Positions 33,492-45,402 are shown, numbered from the stretch's first letter. The stretch: 64,000 nucleotides of DNA from Aquatica leii (GCA_035610365.1 CM069439.1:6324001-6388000), one strand, 5' to 3'. Notes: generated from the sequence alone by a model not told the origin. Made by a program: numbers and translations.

Positions 33492-34857
33492 CAATGGTTT
33501 CCAACCTTGGGTACGCGTACCAGTGCTGGTACGCGGAATAACAGCTTCCAGTGCGCGAATGATTTTACAATTGAAAACAAATAGCTATTTAAAATACTAA
33601 TACTGATACATACATATAGAGATTACGACAAAGTTACTAATTTATTCATGATAAGATTGAGTTGACATTAATGAACAGCAAAAGTCAATGATCTATTGAC
33701 AGGTAACGCCGTCAAAATCCAAACTCTAAAATAAAAAGTGTCGAAATAATTAAGAAACTACTAGACAACTGTTTCGTTTTTTTCGAACTCGTCAGCACTA
33801 GGATGCACTGATGTGTTTCCACAACCATACCATCATTTCAAAAATGTATTACTAATATTGTTATTAAAATTTAAAAAAAGATGTAAAAAAATTTCTAAAG
33901 CGTTTCCTATCTTGGATCAAAAAGTATGGCATGATTCGATTAAGTATATATGTGTTTGCCATGGAATCCGGAACAGAAGCTAAACCTATTCCACAGTGCG
34001 TGATTTGTTTTGAGTGCTTATCAAACGTGAAAATGCATTTATATAGCAAACACTCTAGTGTAAAAGACAAAACTTTTGATTAAAAAAAACTTTCAGTTTT
34101 GCTCTCAAAATCAATTGTCAAAACGTTGAGTAGTATAAACACTAATTCTGTGAGAGCATCATATTATACGGTAGTCCGATGTTTCTAGTAAAACTAAAAA
34201 GTCGAGTGTATTATAGACAGTCAAGTCTCACACAGGAGCTATTTAGCCTGCATCATATTTAGTTACTTTGGCTCAAATATGTTGAAGTTTGTACCGATGG
34301 AGCTTGTTCGATGATTAGAAAATTATTAGACGTGGTAACCAAAATTTAAAAAATAATATAAAAATGCAATGCTTGTGTAGACTAGACAGCAAATTAACAT
34401 GTTTCCTTGCCTCTGTAACTTTATCAACGAAAATAATTTGTCAATAAAAACAATGTGATCAGCGACATTAGAAAACATCTAACGTCAACTTTTGAATGAT
34501 TCCAAAATTATTTTCGTTAAAATCTCACAGTTCAAAATTGGATTTGCATTGATACCAAGCGTTCTAGTTTCAAAAATCGTGTCCATGACTGTATACTGGA
34601 TTCTGAAAAATAATACAAAAATTTTTAATGGTATTTAGTTGTGTGTGGGGTTTAATGCTGTAGCATACGTACTTGCTAAAAAAAAAGAATCAGACTGCAC
34701 ATCACAGATAATGGAAATCGACAAATCAATAACCACCAGCCTCAGCCATCTCATTATTTTGTATTATCTATTGATATTAGTATTCATTTACAAAATTCAC
34801 AATTTGATGGTAGATTTTATTTTTAAATTAGGTTTTACTAAAGAGAAACAATAATTT
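33492..34857 (+). pseudogene. hAT transposase remnant, Buster/ZBED5-SCAND3-like type
   Basis: A CAATGGTTTCCAACC end at 33492 resembles the CAGTGGTTCYCAA hAT terminus; ATCTAGAG (nnnTAnnn) precedes it. Plus frames read KYGMIRLSIYVF, PIPQCVICFECLSNVKMHLY and SKHSSVKDKTFD, a BED-type zinc finger (CxxC...HxxxH-like). VEVCTDGACSMI and RKLLDVVT near 34285-34340 are the CTDGAPSMxG box with a catalytic Asp. The rest to a stop at 34852 is decayed. It is a separate copy from the Buster-type element at 44992 and lacks a recognisable 3' end. Confidence 0.7.
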
Positions 34858-36380
34858 AATATTAGGTATAACTATTATGCATGAGGGGGGCGTCAGAGCT
34901 TTTTTTCTGGTAAAAGGAATCAACTGATTAGACTTGACTATATACAATAATTGTACGCGCCCATACCTCTACGGTAGTATTTAATTCACACACAAAAATT
35001 GTTATAAATAAATTCTAGGTGGTAGTCAAACATTGAATGACACACAACAATTATCGAACTTTTTAATTTATCTGTGTCCAAAAAAATCCTCCTAAATATG
35101 TATTAACATTTTCTTCAAATCATAATAAAATTTTATATTTCAATAGAGTCAATCTGAAACAACAAATATGTGCACTCAATGATAAGTTAACGTATAATCA
35201 TTTGTAATTAGTTTTAATATAAAGCCTAAAATAATAGAAAATAATTGGTTGTAATTATAAATCTACTCGATTAATTTTCGGTAAATGCAAACGTTTCTTG
35301 TGCTTATTCTGATGAAAAAAATTAATAGTTATTGCCAACAAGTAATAAACGTAATTATTTTTTATTTAATTAATTAAATAATACATTCTGTACGTCTAAA
35401 AATCTTAAAGTCTATTAATATTCACCTTCCAAACCTTTGAATGTCGCCCCGGGAGTTACCAAAACGAGTTCCAGTGAATAGCGAAAATAAATATGCAAAT
35501 ATCAAATATTATTAAGCAAAGCAGATGATGTAGATTACCAACTCTATTGTATTAAAAAAATAACTAAGTACTTAGGTTCAACAGGTGTAACTGAGTAATA
35601 AATCAATATGTATAGAATTGTATGCATTTTGAATAACTTTGAAGTTGCGGCAATTTTAAGCAAATTAAAAGAACAAAAATAATTTAATATAAAATGCCTT
35701 TTCTAAAAAAAAACAGCTATTATGAGACTAAAGGAGGACATTTATAAGCTTGTTGGGTATTTTAGTATGAGCATGAACATCACCAACTGACAAATTACTT
35801 CAAGCGCGTTGTTCATCCTGCTCCCACTTAAAAATGCAATTAAACATGTATCCAAGGTAGGCAAACATTTCTAATGCATCATTTTACTTTGGATTTAAAT
35901 TACTGTTCGCGTTTCGTAGGGATTAATGAAAAGTTTGCATTCATCTCTAATATCGACACCAAGTATTAAATAAAATAATAAATGTTTGTATCATTATTGC
36001 AAATAATTTCAACAGAAAATTATTGTTTTGGTGCTCCTTAGTCCATAGAGCTTAAGAACACGGTCTAAAAAGCTCCGCGGGTGAAAGTGACCTGACCATT
36101 AATTTTTATTTATAAAAAGACACTTGTTTGCGAAAACTTAGATAATTTTCGTTTAATTGCTTTATACAAAGTGGTCCACTTAAGACGCCTCCTTCCATAG
36201 TTCCTGAAGTATTTATTTTAGAGAAAAATGTTTTCTATAAGTTTCATCAATATATATAAAGGTTTTTCAAAAGTTATGTTCGTATTAACAGCGTGGCTCA
36301 TATACCCGAGAAGCTAATCAACATTGTTTTGTTTAATTGGACGCCCTATATATTATGGCACATTTGTATTTCTCACTGAA
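34858..36380. other. AT-rich unassigned region
   Basis: No gene is recognisable. The last 100 bases contain TTTAATTGGACGCCC, similar to the ACACCCTGTAT ends of short insect inverted-repeat elements, and lead into the left arm of the inverted repeat below. Confidence 0.5.
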
Positions 36381-36645
36381 TTTAAGTACCATTTTATTAA
36401 CCATACATAAGATCTTAGGTGAATGGTTTGCGAATTATTAGATATTCTTTCAAGAAAGTGACACTTGCAGCACTCGTTTGTAAATTCTCAATTAAACAAG
36501 ATCGAGATGTACGGTTTTTGACGGATTGTTTAAGATGAATATTATTATTAATTTTACTAAAGATAGGAAAGCCCGCAGTTCAAACCGTTCAGTTATAAAA
36601 GACGCGATAGTCAAAATTTCAGTTGCGGATAAGTCAGTTTTTTTA
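36381..36645 (+). repeat. Left arm of a large inverted repeat
   Basis: ATTAACCATACATAAGATCT, GTGACACTTGCAG, TTAAACAAGAT, GAGATGTACGGTTTTTG and TTATAAAAGACG occur here in this order and recur reversed and complemented at 41008-41050 and 37391-37580. Similarity runs for about 250 bases, with indels. The right arm is divided by the pogo-like transposon. Confidence 0.8.
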
Positions 36646-37159
36646 GATAGATTACATTTATATTTATGGAATTGGATGTAGAAATTGATTCTCTTTCGAA
36701 TTTATTAAGGTATTTTGGGTGTATTACGAATAGTTTTTGTATTATTCACAATTTTCGAAAATAAAAATAACTCAATTACAGACACAAAACAAACAATTAC
36801 TTCGAACTTTCACATTATCTGATTAATTGCCTTTCTTACTCGTATTTCATATTTTTTACTGTTGTAAGTTGTGTTTGATAAACAATATTTTTTACGAAAC
36901 CCAACAAAAAGTAATCTAATTTTGTAAGATCTGTTGATTTTGGCGGCAAGGGTATCCCGCTCCAACGACCACTCCATTTGTTAAATAAGTGTTGATCTAG
37001 GTAATCCTGTAGTTTTTAACTAATTGTTATAATTTTTGATAATTCTGAAGAATTAGCTAACCAAGAAATTTTTTTTTAGAAAACCGGTGACACACGGTGT
37101 GTGTCATGGTAAATAACTTGGTCTCACCTAAAGTTAAGTTTCAAAACCTTGCTACGATA

Positions 37160-37380
37160 AATAAAAAGCTTTATTTATGATTACAAGCGACTTTCGGCTT
37201 AGTCCGCGTCGTAGTTAAACACCCAGAATTTTTAGGCTTGGTCTTAGTCTCTCCTTGAGAGTCAAAATAAGAATTCGAACTGGGTCTTTGCTGTATTGTC
37301 GTTCGTGAACCCAAACAAACTGACGTTTCGCAAGACATTGCAGCTTGCATCTTCAGTGGTAAAAAGACATTTACCACCGT
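37160..37380 (-). mobile_element. Penelope-type 3' tail with hammerhead-like motif
   Basis: On the minus strand: GGTAAATGTC, ACCACTGAAGATGCAAGCTG, TCTTGCGAAACGTCAG, TTTGGGTTCACGAACGACAA, then GACCAAGCC and GACTAAGCCGAAAGTCGC. The same sequence follows the Penelope-like coding region at 55710-56455, starting at 56518, so this is a solo tail of that family. It lies inside the spacer of the inverted repeat. The 68-codon open frame in it is incidental. Confidence 0.65.
37325..37356 (-). other. Hammerhead-like core motif
   Basis: CTGAAGA, one base, GCAAG, a 9-base loop, CTTGC, GAAAC. CUGANGA and GAAA are the invariant hammerhead core strands and the 5-bp stem II is perfect. The same arrangement is at 56531-56562. 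One extra U before the stem departs from the consensus. Confidence 0.4.
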
Positions 37381-37390
37381 TAAAAAAAAC

Positions 37391-37578
37391 TAACTTATCC
37401 TTAATTGAAATTTTAAATATCACGTCTTTTATAACATAAAGGATTTGCTATCTTTAGCAAAATTAATAATAATGTTCATGTTCCACAATCCGCCAAAAAC
37501 CGTACATCTCTATCTTGTTTAATTGGAAATTTACAAACGATTTCCTATAGTACTGCAAGTGCCACTTTGTTGAAAGAG
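37391..37578 (-). repeat. Right arm of the large inverted repeat, proximal part
   Basis: Reverse complement of the left arm from TTATAAAAGACG to the CTTTCAA-AAAGTG-CACTTGCAG segment. It stops at the TA where the pogo-like transposon is inserted and continues at 41008. Confidence 0.8.
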
Positions 37579-37580
37579 TA

Positions 37581-37626
37581 GAGGAGCTGTGCTTAAGATG
37601 ACATAGTCAGATAAGATGACACACCA
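37581..37626. repeat. pogo-like left TIR and first subterminal repeat
   Basis: TIR 37581-37605 followed by a second AAGATGACA motif near 37614. Further copies are at 37951 (GTAAGATGACATAC) and in the palindromic pair at 37977-38002. Such repeats commonly bind the transposase. Confidence 0.8.
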
Positions 37627-37817
37627 ACAATATTGATTTAAATATACGCGCTAAAAGTGAACCAATAACGCTTTAGAGAGTGCCTGTAGATGTCGCTGAT
37701 GTTAACATTCAGTATGGCGGAAAGCGAACACAGATTGCAAAGGTGTCCTTTTTTGTGAATTGGATGTGATTGAAAATTTTGCCTACGCTTTTGTTTGGTG
37801 GTGAAAATATTCGCCAG

Positions 37818-38044
37818 GTAAGAAGCTTCTTGTAAAACTAATTTAGAATGTCTATGAGAACTATTATATGACACAAATATTGATAGAAACGCATTCTAAC
37901 CTCAAAGTTTTTGTCACGACAATTGAAATAAAGTTTGCATTATCTATTGGGTAAGATGACATACAAAAAGTAAGTCTAAGATGGCATAGTATGTCATCTT
38001 ACCATTAAGTAATAAAAAATCATATTTTTTTTGTTTTCATACAG
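37818..38044 (+). other. Predicted 5' untranslated intron of the pogo-like gene
   Basis: CCAG/GTAAGAAG at 37818 is a strong donor. TTTTTTTTGTTTTCATACAG at 38025-38044 is a strong pyrimidine tract and acceptor, one base before the ATG of the transposase. Confidence 0.5.
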
Positions 38045-38045
38045 G

Positions 38046-40690
38046 ATGCCAGGCAATTACAAACGAACATCGACACGAAGAAGTTGGTCACAACAAGACA
38101 TGGAAAAGGCTATTGAAGCTGTAAAGGACAATAGGATGGGATGGCTTTTAGCATCCAAACATTTTAACGTGCCACAAGCAACCCTTCGTCGTCATTATTA
38201 TAGTACTCCAGTAAACCTTGGTCGTTTTAAAGCTACCTTCAACGCAGATATGGAAAAAGTACTCGTAGATCATATTCTCGAATTCGAAAGTCGACTTTTT
38301 GGATTTAATACAACCGAAATAAGAAAATTAGCTTTTAAATTAGCGAAAAAATTGGGGTTGGATCATAGATTTGATAGAAATGAAAAAATAGCTGGTTGGG
38401 ATTGGCTGAAAGGTTTCAGACAACGAAACCCTAATATTGCACTTAGAACTCCAGAGCCAACTTCAGCTGCGAGAGCAAGAGCATTTAATAAGCCTCAAGT
38501 ATCGAAATTTTTATGTCTTTTGAAAAAAGGAGTGACTGATAGCAGAATTTTGCCACATAGAATTTACAATATGGACGAGTCTGGACTTAACACTGTTCAA
38601 AAGCCCCCAAAAGTTTTTGCATCCAAAGGAAAAAAACAAGTCGGTGCTGTCACTAGTGCTGAACGCGGTGAACATTTCACAGTTGTGGCTTGTGCTAATG
38701 CCATCGGAAATTTTATTCCACATGCGATTATTCTTAGAAAAAATCACAAGGCCGAATACTTTGATGGTGCTCCCCCAGACACTTTAGAGTTGTGCTACAC
38801 CACTGGATATATGGTCGGTGACTTATTTTTCAAGTGGAAACGCCATTTTGTAGCTTTTACGAACGCTTCTGTAACAAATAAGGCACTGATAATCCTTGAT
38901 GGTCATTCCAGCCACAAAAATATAGATGCATTAGAATTTGCCAAGGTCCATGGTGTGATTATGCTCTGTCTTCCCCCACATTGCACTCACCGAATGCAAC
39001 CAACTGATGTATCATTTTTTGATCCACTTTTGACGTATTATGACCGAGAGATGTCAACCTCGATGAAAAACCATCCTGGCAGAACCGTAGGCCTATACCA
39101 AATTGCTCAAATTTTTGGAAGAGCTACGAAAATGCAGACACTGTCAGAAACATAACGAGTGGTTTTGCAAAAGCCGGTATTTATCCCTTTGACCCACACA
39201 TTTTTCCAGAAGAAATGTGTTTACCTAGGGAAGTGACCGAAAACGAGTTGAATGACGATGACGAGCCGGTTACCAGAAATTCATCTCAGCCCCAGCTAAA
39301 TCACGAAGAGTCCGATTCATCAGAATTGACTGTCGCTGACGAACAGCTTATGGAAATAGCAACTGCAAACTCTCACTATCAAATAGATTTTGCAACAGGT
39401 TCAACTTCTAGAGAATATAAAAGTCGTCATTCGTCCCCCTCAATTTTGTCACCAAATGTTGCTACACATTTAACACAAGATCATGATGACAATATTTCAT
39501 CCCAATCCAAGCCAGTGCCTGGTTCTAAGCAAAATAGAAATAATAGATATAATCTTAAACAAAGATGCTACTCTAAAACAAGTTGAAAATAATCCATCTG
39601 AGAAACCTACTAATGCCAAAAAACCGATCGATATACCCACTACCTCAAAACATAACCATCAAGGCCAGATAAGCAATGAAGCTGTTCGAGAAACTATAGT
39701 ATGTGAAAAACCATTGTCGGATACTGAAAAAAATTTAACTAGACATTCATTTTTGCAAACAGAAAGATTTTATACAACGAAATGCGTACTTAAAGACATT
39801 TCCCCATTACCAAAAGCTGCTTCCACAGGAAAGTCAAAAGTAAGCATAAGAGTCGGTGAATCGCAGGTTTTCACGTATGACATTAAGGCAGCAGTACAGC
39901 CCTTAAATAACAAAACCAAACAAAGCGTGTTATTTTTGAAAATGATGAGACTGCGCCTAAAAAATCTAAAGGCAAACGAGGTCGAACGCAAACGAGTCAT
40001 GTTATACGTGACGATGATGTGAACCCCGAGAAAAGAGATGACCCTAGGCTTTCCTCTAAAAGACCCACGCGTGGTCGAAAGCAGACGAAGTGTGTCATTT
40101 TAGACCAGTGATGGGGAAACTACGGCCCGCGGGCCAAGTCCGGCCCGCGGAAAGGTTTAATCCGGCCCGTTTAAGAGTGCCGTCGTGAGAATGTTTGAAC
40201 GCGTTCTTACTTCGTAATGTGACGACCCGCATAAAAACTACCTGCGGCGATATTCAAAACACAATAGTAAATAGTAAACAGTCTAAATTTCATTTTTCTC
40301 ATGCACCATCAACCAGTAATGACACCAAAAAATAAAGTGATAATACTTCAAATCAAGAACTACACTAAATTCATTTTATATTTTGTGCTTATAATTTTCT
40401 TACCTTTTTCTTTTTTACTATTAAAATAATAAGTGTATGTAATAATATATGTATATGTTTATAGCACGGCTTTGGCCCGCTACGATTGTCTAGTTATTAC
40501 AAAAAAGTTTCCCCACCACTGTTTTAGACTATGACAACAGCCTCCACGATTGAAACACCAATGAAGACGTGGAAGAAGATGATCCAGCTTGTATCTACTG
40601 CAATGAACTATATAGCCAATCTAGGCCAAAAGAACATTGGGTAAAGTGCCAATTGTGTTCCAACTGATGTCATACATTATGCGCAGGCAT
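38046..40690 (+). pseudogene. pogo-like DDE_1 transposase with C-terminal PHD-like finger
   Basis: ATG at 38046 follows a splice acceptor. Numbered from that Met: Psq-like helix-turn-helix (MEKAIEAVKDNRMGWLLASK, then FNVPQATLRRH) at 19-51; CENP-B-type region (WDWLKGFRQRNPNIALR) near 119-134; catalytic Asps D177 in YNMDESGLN, D285 in ALIILDGHSSH, D321 in MQPTDVSFF. A one-base shift at about 39120 moves the frame to SYENADTVRNITSGF and YPFDPHIF, where GFRxxGIYPxDPxxF is typical. Another shift near 39570 and a third near 39935 lead into a long acidic, Ser/Thr-rich linker. After the hAT MITE the frame gives CIYCNELY...HWVKCQLCSN, then TGA in place of Trp, then CHTLCAG, a PHD-like finger. The first 360 codons are intact, so decay is recent. 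Confidence 0.85.
40106..40521. mobile_element. hAT MITE, 416 bp, with perfect target duplication
   Basis: Ends CAGTGATGGGGAAACT and, inverted, CAGTGGTGGGGAAACT. TTTTAGAC is directly repeated at 40098-40105 and 40522-40529; it fits the nnnTAnnn target of Buster-type hATs. The interior starts with GGCCCGCGGGCC. It has no coding capacity and interrupts the acidic linker of the pogo-like transposase just before its zinc finger. Confidence 0.95.
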
Positions 40691-40764
40691 ACTAGCAAGA
40701 AAAAAAATGTATTTGCGAACTTTGCTCTTAAAATTAATAGTGTATAAAACGACATACCTTTAAA

Positions 40765-41006
40765 GTCTAAGATGACATACTATGTCATTTTACCCTATAG
40801 ATATGTCGTCTTACACACGTCGACCTAAGTGCGATTTCTGTTGATTTTTTTAAATTTTATGTCAAGTTGATGTTTCTAAAAGTTTAAGAATTTTGTTGAT
40901 TAGGATACATTTAAGAATATACGCAAGATGCTGATTTCACATGACTTTAAATATTTCAAATAATTGTCTTGAAAGAAAAAGTATGTCATCTTAAGCACAA
41001 CTCCCC
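40765..41006. repeat. pogo-like right subterminal repeats and TIR
   Basis: TCTAAGATGACATACTATGT near 40768 is palindromic; TATGTCGTCTTACAC follows near 40803 and the TIR closes at 40982-41006. The arrangement mirrors the left end. Confidence 0.75.
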
Positions 41007-41007
41007 T

Positions 41008-41110
41008 ACCTAACCATTTACCAAGACCTTATGTATGGTTAATAAACTGATCCTGTGTCCCATTTAACAAAACAAAGTAAACCAAAATAATTTCTAAAGA
41101 AGCCTTATAG
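41008..41110 (-). repeat. Right arm of the large inverted repeat, distal part
   Basis: ACCATTTACCAAGACCTTATGT, quoted only in part, and GTATGGTTAATAAA are the reverse complement of the left arm near 36395-36425. Similarity then weakens through TCCCATTTAACAAAACA. This continues the arm cut at 37578. Confidence 0.7.
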
Positions 41111-43637
41111 ATAGAGTATGCCACAATTTTTAATCTGTAGATGGCATTCTCTACAATTTAAGCTGACGGACAAACAAAAATGAAACTAATTAAGTCACCG
41201 TTTATTCAAAGAAAAAAAAAGTGCCGTTGGGTAATACTATTTATGCAATAAACGATTTAGTCATGAACATTTAGCAAAAACCTGACCTCTGAGAGGAAAA
41301 TAATGTGATGTTCTACTGTTGAAGACAATAGAAAACCGCATGAATTTTATTTCGGCTTGAGCAGTTATCATAAAAGAGATACAGCTTATCAGTGCATTTA
41401 TCCAAACAAAATTATATAATGGAAAATCCGGAACTCTTAAACCATCCCAAGTAAGAGATTTCCTAAAATAAAATATTTGGAAGAAAATTAATTATCAGTA
41501 CTGCTACATTATTTTGAGACAGACATGTCTAAGACTCGGTTGTAATTCCATAAATAGAAATACTAAAAGATTTTTTTGAATACTGTTTTTCACAGGTTAA
41601 AACCAAGTAATTGTTGCTGTTCATGACCTTGTACTTCCTCCTCCTCCTTTATTTATATAAAAACACGTATTTTACGATACAACAATAAAATCAACAATAT
41701 TTTCTTATTTTTAGCAAAACTTAATTGCTAGGTAACAAAAATCACAAAACTATCTATTTTTTTGAAAGACAGACGATATATGGCAAACTACGTTCAGCTT
41801 TTAGTCGAACTTTAGTATAAAAATATTTTAATCACCCAACAGTAACAAAAAAGACAAAAACAAAACCAGGTACTAACGTTCAATTAGTGGTTCGAGAATG
41901 AATGATGCATTAATTAATTTTTCTTTCAGACAACAACAAACACCATTACTTTTTTTGTAAAAATGTAAACTAATCGATAAATAGCTGAATATTAAAAAAG
42001 TAACTTACACTATTGCTAAATGCAATATTTTTTTAATATTTCGAATATTTTTATAATTGCTCAGACTATTTCAATCACGTAGATGACCGCGTTGTAGTCT
42101 GACTTAATGTGACACCTAAATCATTCGCCGTGATGTTAGTGGGTGTCTTAGTAATTTCTTTGTATTACGTAATACATTAAATAAATAACAAACATGAAAA
42201 GATTTTTCTAAATAGATTTATGTATATAAATTATGTTTGAGAAAGATAAATTAGCTTTCACGTATGTTTGTTCTTAGTAACTCAAAATTTATGATGGTCG
42301 ACATAATTCTTTACATTATACAATGTCAAAATCCAAAGCGGCAAATCAAATCTTTTCTCAGATTTAAAGAATCTCATCCAAAAAGGATTTACATTAAAAA
42401 TCAATGCAGGTTAGCCGAATTCCATTCATCTAACAACAGTTTTAAACCAAAAGTCAACATGGGGATGTATAAATCATGAAACAGGTGTATACTAATATTT
42501 TGTACCTTTGTAAAATGCCGCTAGTTAGGTGTCGGTTAGAACGTATTATGATCTAAGCGGGGGGCATGTATTTTACTAACACCACAATACGACCCCCCTG
42601 TGGATTTTGATGTTTGACATGCCGACCTAAGCAGAACCGTACTCAAAATTGGGCACGTGCCTTCAACAAACATTGCCACAATGTTGTATTTACACAATTG
42701 CAATAAAATATTTACAATTAGCTTCACTATTATTTACATTAGAATATGTAACAGTTACAGAATCATCGTCTAAACTAAGTCACGCAAGAATTAAAACTTT
42801 AGCAATTTTCTTTCTAGTCCCACTCTGTATATATTAAAGCAACAATTTGTATTGAAACAGACTGAACACCGAATAACAATGGTATGAATGACTCTTAACA
42901 TATCTAAGCATAATAGCATAACAAAGAATCCAACAGTTAAAGTGCTGTTGTAGTTTCTATTCTAACAAAAGATTTAACTTATTTTTTGGCATTTTCAATT
43001 TTGTTGGTCGGTCTCTTCAATTCTTTTATAATTGTATTTGTAAAAGATTACATAAGAAATATAAACCTATTTGACGTAGAATAAATAAATGAAATTGACT
43101 TTTCTCAGATTATTTTTTGGTTTTTGATTTATTTGACAGCGCAGTCACCTTGATGCATCGATTCGCAAAGGTAGAAACAGCTTTTTTGCTTAATTAACAT
43201 GCAAATAGATCAAATATCGTTCAGCAGATTTAAACCCTATATCAACTATCTGTAGTTAAATTAACAACAAGAAGAAACAACGCGTAAAAAAGGACATGAA
43301 TTTAATGAATTGGTATTTCCAAATAATTACCGCGAGCAACTCGTTTGAAAATTAAAATTTGGTTTTTATATTTTAAGTATATGCTGAAATTAGTTTGAAA
43401 TCACGTTAAAACAACTAATAATATTTTTGATGTTGATTATATATAGAGTGACGCTTACAACTTCTTCTTTTTGAAAATAGATATATTGGCATTGTTGATT
43501 GTACGTTTGTAATAATGTATATCACATAGTAAACAAAAACTTTGAAACAGTAATTTTTTAGGTAGACTGAAGTTCTAAGTTGACAGAGACTAATTAAAAA
43601 ATACAATAAACACAATGTAGGTAAGTAACGTTACATA
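41111..43637. other. AT-rich unassigned region
   Basis: About 2.5 kb without recognisable genes. Two open frames (42264-42479 plus, 42536-42727 minus) have no known motif. A GC-rich hairpin lies near 42559-42598. Confidence 0.5.
42559..42598. repeat. GC-rich hairpin
   Basis: Six G, CAT, GTATT on one side and AATAC, GAC, six C on the other form a two-part stem around a 13-base loop containing ACTAAC. It is isolated in AT-rich DNA. It may be an end of an unrecognised element. Confidence 0.4.
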
Positions 43638-44991
43638 CAGGATCGCCCCTAGCACTTTTGGCGCCCTTCTGCAAATTTAATAACGCCCCAAATTTGTATT
43701 ACGTTCATATGTGAGTACAGATACAGGTTAAGTTAGGTATTATTATCCACTATTGAAAAATAATTTTAAAAAGTATTTTCATAAATTTATTTTCATTTTT
43801 ATATTTTACAAGTACAAGCCATAAACCATACAAGTATTTTTTCATTCAGTACATAACATAATACAAAAGCTCAAGCAATAAAAAAAATATTTAAAACATT
43901 AAAAATACTCGTTTATATATCACAGGACAAAACTGATCGACAAATAAAAACAAAAGAATATATTATTTTAATAATGCAACATGTCACCTTTTAAAGGTTA
44001 ATATCCAGGTATTAGATATTGTTATTAATATTTTAGCTAAGTGAATTGAGCTTTCCGTGCTTTAATTTTTGCAAATTGTTTAATTAAATCTTCTGTGTCT
44101 AATTCTTTTAACTGGTCCGTTTCTATTGAAATGATAGCAAGATTACTTAGTCGGTTTTGCCCCATGGTCGATCTTAAATATTTTTTTATTATTTTGAGTA
44201 TTGAAAAAAATCGTTCTGCAGTAGCAACAGAAACCAGCATTGTTAATAAAATACGAAGTATTATGCTCGTATTAGAGAAAGAATCCACTAAGTTGTTAAT
44301 TGTTATATAATTTAAAGTTTCTTCCGGAGACGTAATAATCTTTCATCAAAATTTTGTAAATATTGCAATTCTTTAACAAGCTCCACGGCAGTTATGTCTC
44401 GTTCATTGCGAGTTTTGTCGTTTAATAAACTTTTTAGCATAATTCTAATTGTTCGTTTTCAGAATAATTTTTAGGTTTATCAATATTCTATAAAAACGCA
44501 AAATTATTCGAGTAAGAACAAAGTAATTGGAATCTCTCATCCACTGATGCTATGATTACATCTAGAGCATTAAAAAGACAATCAACTTTGAACTTTAAAG
44601 TTTCGTCGTGGATCGGTTCATAATCAAAATGTTTTTTTTTTAATTTTTCGCGGTCTTAGACCTCTTTGTTTTTTGAATTTAGGTTCTATGTCTAAGCTAG
44701 ATGCTATTTCTTTAGCATCAATCAATAGATTCAAATTATTTAAATGATTACAACACTGAGCAACATCAAAGTTCAGTTTTTAAATAATTTTACTAACAAT
44801 GTTAACTTTACTTAAAATATTATACCACAATATAAGAATGCAAATGAACTCAAAAATTTGCAACTTTTGGCCAACGATGCAGCCAAATTTTTTACGTTAT
44901 TTTTAAAGTTTCCTTCACTAATTTCAAACAGAGCATAAAAACCTCCCCAAGTTGATACCTTAAAAGAGTTATTGCATCTATTCTACTAGAC
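43638..44991 (-). mobile_element. ZMYM1-like hAT, 3' half (copy C)
   Basis: The 3' end CAGGATCGCCCCTAGCACTT at 43638 matches that of copy B. Minus-strand coding: FSNTSIILRILLTMLVSVA, then TAERFFSILKIIKKYLRSTM, GQNRLSNLAIISIETDQLKE and DTEDLIKQFAKIKARKA, the C-terminal hAT dimerisation domain (SAERSFSKLKxIKNYLRS). Upstream parts are broken. At 44991 similarity to copy B stops exactly at the CAGTG end of a second hAT; the 5' half of the same element type continues at 47820. Confidence 0.85.
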
Positions 44992-45391
44992 CAGTGATTC
45001 CCAAAGTGGTCTATATCGACTTCCAGAGGTCTATGACAACCTGCAAGGGGTCTACGTCAGCGAAAAAAAAATTGGGGGTCCATGAAATGAAAATAGGGGT
45101 CCACGATAGTAGATCTCAACATACACAGATAGTACCCTATTTACTTACATTATACTATCTTATAATATAAAGACATATACATTATTTATAAAAGTGCCTA
45201 TGAAGTAAAAAAATTATTATATATGTTTATAAAATTGTGTAAGTTGTAGGATGTAGGCATTCGCTGCGTGGTCGCAATACATTTTGAACTTGTAAAAACC
45301 TGCATATAATGACATACCAGTATCATCTTGTTACAAGCATACGCGCAGTCTCAGAGCTTCGCGAACTTGCACTGACTTGTTCAATTCGTCA

Positions 45392-45402
45392 CTATATAAA
45401 TA
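45392..45402 (+). promoter_or_regulatory. Candidate TATA box of the Buster-type hAT
   Basis: CTATATAAATA, 400 bp inside the 5' end of the element and in coding orientation. No initiator was identified with confidence. Confidence 0.35.

Larger units (their letters stand above)
37581..41006 (+). mobile_element. pogo-like transposon, nearly full length (3,426 bp)
   Basis: Twenty-five-base terminal inverted repeats (37581-37605 and 40982-41006) differ at two positions and share TGTGCTTAAGATGACATA. TA dinucleotides at 37579-37580 and 41007-41008 are the Tc1/mariner-superfamily target duplication. AAGATGACATA-type motifs recur inside both ends. The interior has a two-part transcription unit coding for a DDE_1 transposase with a PHD-like zinc finger. 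It is flanked on both sides by pieces of one inverted-repeat arm, which dates its insertion after that repeat. A hAT MITE lies within it. Confidence 0.9.
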
